DNA of 35,000 bases from Chrysomallon squamiferum. Taxonomy: Eukaryota; Mollusca; Gastropoda; Neomphalida; Peltospiridae. Position numbers and translations under genes: made by a program. The stretch spans positions 12,518,022 to 12,553,021 of the forward strand of contig CM022668.1 of assembly GCA_012295275.1 (NCBI GenBank), read 5' to 3'. Every line of letters begins with the position of its first letter. Position 1 is the stretch's first letter. Below are positions 32,077-35,000 of the stretch, in pieces. The notes under the pieces are model-generated. The model searched no databases. It saw only the letters and a list, made by a program, of their open reading frames with translations, and was not told the DNA's origin.

Positions 32077-32220
32077 AAGGACGTTACCAGTTCGAGACGA
32101 CCTCTGACACCAGTATTCTGAGAATTGTCGGCGTAACGTCAGAAGATGCTGGGAAATACACAGTAGTGTCGGAAAACCATGCAGGTTCTGACAAAGCCTC
32201 TCTGTCAATACAGGTCGAAG
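32077..32220 (+). CDS. MYLK: Ig domain 6, second-half exon
   Basis: Acceptor TTTATCAG/AAGG and donor GAAG/GTTTGT bound 144 bases, phase 1 both ends. It gives the D to G strands: E-G-R-Y-Q-F-E-T, TSILRIVGVTSEDAGKYTVV, SENHAGSDKASLSIQVE. DAGKYTVV has Thr-Val where the strand-F cysteine is normally found; together with the missing strand-B cysteine, Ig6 has no canonical disulphide. In vertebrate MLCK an Ig domain directly precedes FN3, as here. Confidence 0.94.
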
Positions 32221-32227
32221 GTTTGTA

Positions 32228-32460
32228 ACTGTTAAATTAGGTTTATGTTTAGGTTGTGTTAGATTAGGTTCAGTGAATACTTTTTATGTTACATCAGGTT
32301 TATGTATTTAGGTTAGATTGCATTAGGTTTGGTTAGGTGATATTATATTAGGTTTGGTTAGGTTTATTTATTTAGATTAGCTTAGGTTTGCTTAGGTTTA
32401 TATATTTAGATTAGCTTAGGTTTGGTTAGGTTTATATTTTTAGATTAGGTTTGGTTATGA
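32228..32460. repeat. TTAGGTT-rich minisatellite
   Basis: Beginning about 8 bases after the donor at 32221, the motif TTAGGTTTGGTTAGGTTTAT alternates with TTTAGATTAGC, giving units of about 34 bases with decay at the 5' end. TTAGG and GGTTAGGTT blocks recall telomeric repeats but the array is not a true TTAGGG or TTAGG run. Confidence 0.8.
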
Positions 32461-32822
32461 TGACGACAATTATCATAAAGACATTCTATCATCTACTTTA
32501 TTCTTTACCACATTTTTGACAACATACAAAGGATTAAAACTTCATTTAGCATGAAGTCAAATAAAACATTTCATTACTCTTTTTTTTCCTATTTACATAT
32601 TAAAAGACTGTCTTGAAATGATGCATCAGAAGAAAGATCATCTCTCCACTTTCTTCTTTTTGTGTTATTTCCCAATCTAACCACTGTTCCACAAATACTG
32701 AATTAAACGTCAATCTTACGAGCTTTTACTGTTCATGGGAAGGCTGTGTGGCGAAATAATTCTTCTTGCTAGACAGTATTCATTCATTTTTATTTTTATT
32801 TTTTAGTTTATTTATTCATCAG
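32461..32822. other. Intron, no gene seen
   Basis: Moderately AT-rich unique sequence with no open frame or repeat of note, ending in T-rich sequence and the acceptor TTTATTCATCAG (ending 32822). Confidence 0.7.
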
Positions 32823-32996
32823 ATGTTCCTGAACCACCAATAGGAAAGCCCCAGGCCACTGCCGTTGTTCACTCTGCTATAACTCTGTCCTGGTATGGCC
32901 CACCGTATGATGGTGGCTCCCAAGTAATCCATTACAAAATAGAAGGCCGACAAAGCTGGAGAAAACAGCTGGACAGTTTACAACCCCTGCTGCAAG
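32823..32996 (+). CDS. MYLK: Fibronectin III domain, first-half exon
   Basis: Acceptor TTCATCAG/ATGT and donor CAAG/GTAAAT bound 174 bases, phase 1 both ends. It begins DVPEPPIGKPQATAVVHSA, then ITLSWYGPPYDGGSQVIHYK, the A to C strands of an FN3 domain. The LSWYG..YDGGS..I.Y signature is characteristic of the FN3 module that precedes the kinase domain in MLCK. The exon ends at R-Q-S-W-R-K-Q-L-D-S-L-Q-P-L-L-Q, so roughly the second half of FN3 is missing and must be in the next exon, which I cannot find before base 35000. This is the last exon of the gene seen in the window. Confidence 0.93.
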
Positions 32997-33033
32997 GTAA
33001 ATAGTATAAATAGAAAGTTGTTTTAAGTATTAG

Positions 33034-33620
33034 AGAACATTTCCCATTCATTTCAATAACGTTTAGTAACGAAACAGTTATTTCTTATAAACGATTTGTG
33101 TAAATAAAGAACATTTCCCATTTATCTGAAATACATGTAGTAACGAAACAGTATCTGTTATAAATGATTTGTGTAAATAAAGAACATTTCCCATTTATCT
33201 GAAATACATGTAGTAACGAAACAGTATCTCTTATAAATGATTTGTGTAAATAAAGAACATTTCCCATTTATCTGAAATACATGTAGTAATGAAACAGTAT
33301 CTCTTATAAATGATTTGTGTAAATAAAGAACATTTCTCATTTATCTGAAATACATTTAGTAATGAAAAATTGTTTCTTTTAAATAAGTTCTGTACAGTAT
33401 TAATTTGAAACGTATTTTCCCATTTATTTGAAACAACTGTTAGTTTGAAATAACATTTTTTAGTTTGTGTGAAATATGTTCTACAAAGTGTTAATGTGTA
33501 ATGTGACATTTCCTATATGTTTGAAACAGTTGTGAAAATGTATTAGTTAGAAATAACATTGTTTGAAATATGTTCAACAAAGTATTAATTACAAATTACG
33601 TCATTCCCATTTGTTTTCAA
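33034..33620. repeat. 73-bp tandem repeat with decayed 3' extension
   Basis: GAACATTTCCCATTTATCTG starts copies at about 33036 (diverged), 33109, 33182, 33255 and 33328, giving an exact 73-bp period over 33109-33328. From 33400 to 33620 longer, diverged copies (CATTTATTTGAAACAACTG, AAATATGTTC.ACAAAGT) continue. The array starts about 38 bases after the FN3 exon donor. The reverse-strand open frames across it shift register at each copy and are not genes. Confidence 0.93.
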
Positions 33621-34440
33621 AGAGATTCTACAATGTTTTAACTGTTCCAAAGAAAAGTCTGAATTGGCTTTTCTTACTGGGGAGGGGGAAAGAATAAAAT
33701 GGAAAATAGAATAAGAAATACAAATAAAATGAACAATAAATAAATAAGAGATCAAAGTGACAACACTTCAAGAAAATAATTTTACTATGTAGTTTATGCA
33801 AGTTTAAAGCCATTTGAAAGTATTTTATTTAATCTTTAAATAAATATATATGTGTTGTCACTGAATTTGAGTTTACAATATGCAGTTTAAAAAAAATTAA
33901 AAAAAAAAAAATAGATGAATGAAATAAAATAAACTGGTTATGTTTGAAGTTTGAAATTAACTTTGTGGGGGTTTTGTAATTTTCTGAAAATTTGTGTTTA
34001 GAAATTTTCTGTTGTAAAAGAAAATGATTTATTAGTTTTCAGGAACACAATTTATTTATTTATTTTCTGTTTATTTGTTTTTTCATTAATTTATTTTCTT
34101 TATCTCTCTGTCTGTCTGCCTGTCTGTCTCTCTGTCTGTCTATGTGTAATATAATACGAGAATCAGCCTTTTTATCAGTTCCACCATCTATTATTTATCT
34201 ATCTTTTATTATTGTTTTTTTTAATATAATTTAAAATTAAAATGATTTGTTTTTATTGCAACAAAAAGAGTCATACATAATATATATATATATATATAAT
34301 ATTAATAATAAATAAATAAATAAAATTAAGCAAATAAAAATATGTTATTTTTTTATATATTCTATAAGATATATTCTATAAAATATAAGATAAAAATAAA
34401 AACTGTCCATAAGAATAATGTTAATTAATTTTTTTTTTTT
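33621..34440. other. Intron with simple repeats
   Basis: AT-rich with A-runs near 33890-33910, a (CTGT)n-like tract at about 34104-34142, (AT)n near 34280-34298 and AAAT repeats near 34305-34325. No exon encoding the second half of FN3 is visible. Confidence 0.65.
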
Positions 34441-34870
34441 AAATGCTTTTCTAATATTCCAATCAAGAGGTAGGCATATTTTTGTTAAAACTTAACAGCT
34501 GGATTTCATACAAAATCATTATAAACAGAAGTCAACTACAAGATTTTTTTTGAATTATAAAAATGTACTTGGCTATTTAATACTGAAATTATTTTTCTTA
34601 TATTCCATTCAAGAGGTAGGCATATTTTTTTTTAACTTGTTGCTGATATGGAACAAGCCACAGTGGTCTTTTACATATATTAATATCAGATAAACAAAAA
34701 TTATCTAGCATTTTTTTTTTATTAAATATAACCATAATGTTCTTGGTTAATAAATAAATAAATAAATAAATAAATTTTTTTTTGAAATATTTTAATTCTT
34801 TTTAATTATTATTCCAGTCAAAAGGTAGACATATTTTTAACAACTCATTAAAAAAAAATTGCCATAGCAA
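34441..34870. repeat. Degenerate repeat with three ATTCCA.TCAAGAGGTAGGC copies
   Basis: The block ATTCCA(A/T/G)TCAA(G/A)AGGTAG(G/A)CATATTTTT occurs at 34456, 34602 and 34811, in partly similar surroundings (T-rich lead, then an AACT-containing tail). Spacing of 146 and 209 bases indicates an old tandem repeat. (AAAT)n follows the second copy at 34749-34775. Confidence 0.75.
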
Positions 34871-35000
34871 CCTACTTGATACTGGTGTCTTTTTTCTTAA
34901 AAAAAATAAAAATAAAAAAAAATAAATAAATAAAAAAAATAAAAAACTGGGAGAGGGTTAGTATTTCAGGAATTTGAAAAACTTTTCATAATCAGATTCT
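34871..35000. other. Intron end of window, AAAT repeats
   Basis: A-rich AAAT/AAAAT repeats at about 34899-34945, then unique sequence. TATTTCAG at 34963-34970 looks like an acceptor, but in the needed phase 1 it meets TGA almost at once, so I do not call an exon. Confidence 0.6.

Noticed and set aside
33085-33509. Reverse-strand frames with repeated peptide blocks
   Set aside because: The 73-bp period is not a multiple of three, so each copy shifts register; there is no start, splice or domain evidence.
34963-35000. Acceptor-like TATTTCAG as the next FN3 exon
   Set aside because: In the required phase 1 the sequence hits TGA two codons later and has no FN3 similarity.

Overview
The window looks like one stretch of an animal nuclear genome carrying the 5' two-thirds or so of a single multi-exon gene on the + strand. 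Short GC-balanced exons with GT/AG borders sit in very AT-rich introns loaded with microsatellites (ACAT, GT/CA, GA, AAT, TTTA) and decayed minisatellites. This texture fits a lophotrochozoan, perhaps a cephalopod mollusc, but no sequence here proves the species.

The gene is best read as a long-form (non-muscle/smooth-type) myosin light chain kinase, MYLK-like. The main evidence is a large exon with four actin-binding DFRxxL-type motifs (DFRHLL, DYRNVL, DFRNVL, DFRNVL). The last readable exon also starts a fibronectin III domain with the LSWYG..YDGGS signature of the MLCK FN3 domain. Order along the protein: short N-terminal tail (two alternative first exons, at 620 and 8683), Ig1 (13094-13447), Ig2 (two exons), Ig3 (two exons), Ig4 (two exons), a roughly 1000-residue low-complexity actin-binding region (23356-26364), Ig5 (26240s to 29989), Ig6 (30716-32220), and the first half of FN3 (32823-32996). 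The rest of FN3, the kinase domain, the calmodulin-binding segment and any C-terminal Ig should lie beyond base 35000. All intron phases are consistent across the model: phase 1 for most, then 0 and 2 around Ig4, then 0, then 1.

Layout: 1-619 is 5' flank; 678-13093 is a large first intron with a 28-bp minisatellite that grades into a 68-bp higher-order repeat, a probable internal promoter with a second first exon near 8460-8713, and a 712-bp foldback element (9591-10302). From 13094 to 21140 lie the N-terminal Ig exons; from 23356 to 26364 the actin-binding exon; from 26365 to 29838 an intron with a GT-rich minisatellite and a duplicated splice acceptor; from 29839 to 32996 the C-terminal Ig/FN3 exons; the remainder is intron.

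Points most worth a second look: alternative promoters/first exons that both end in Q-I-G; a reading-frame switch near 24000 that may be a 74-nt intron or an indel; an inverted pair of about 120-bp repeats flanking exons 13094-16432; opposite-orientation GT/CA arrays flanking exon 29839-29989; a nine-copy KHKDYLVQEP-type repeat in the actin-binding region; and several Ig domains that have lost one or both disulphide cysteines.
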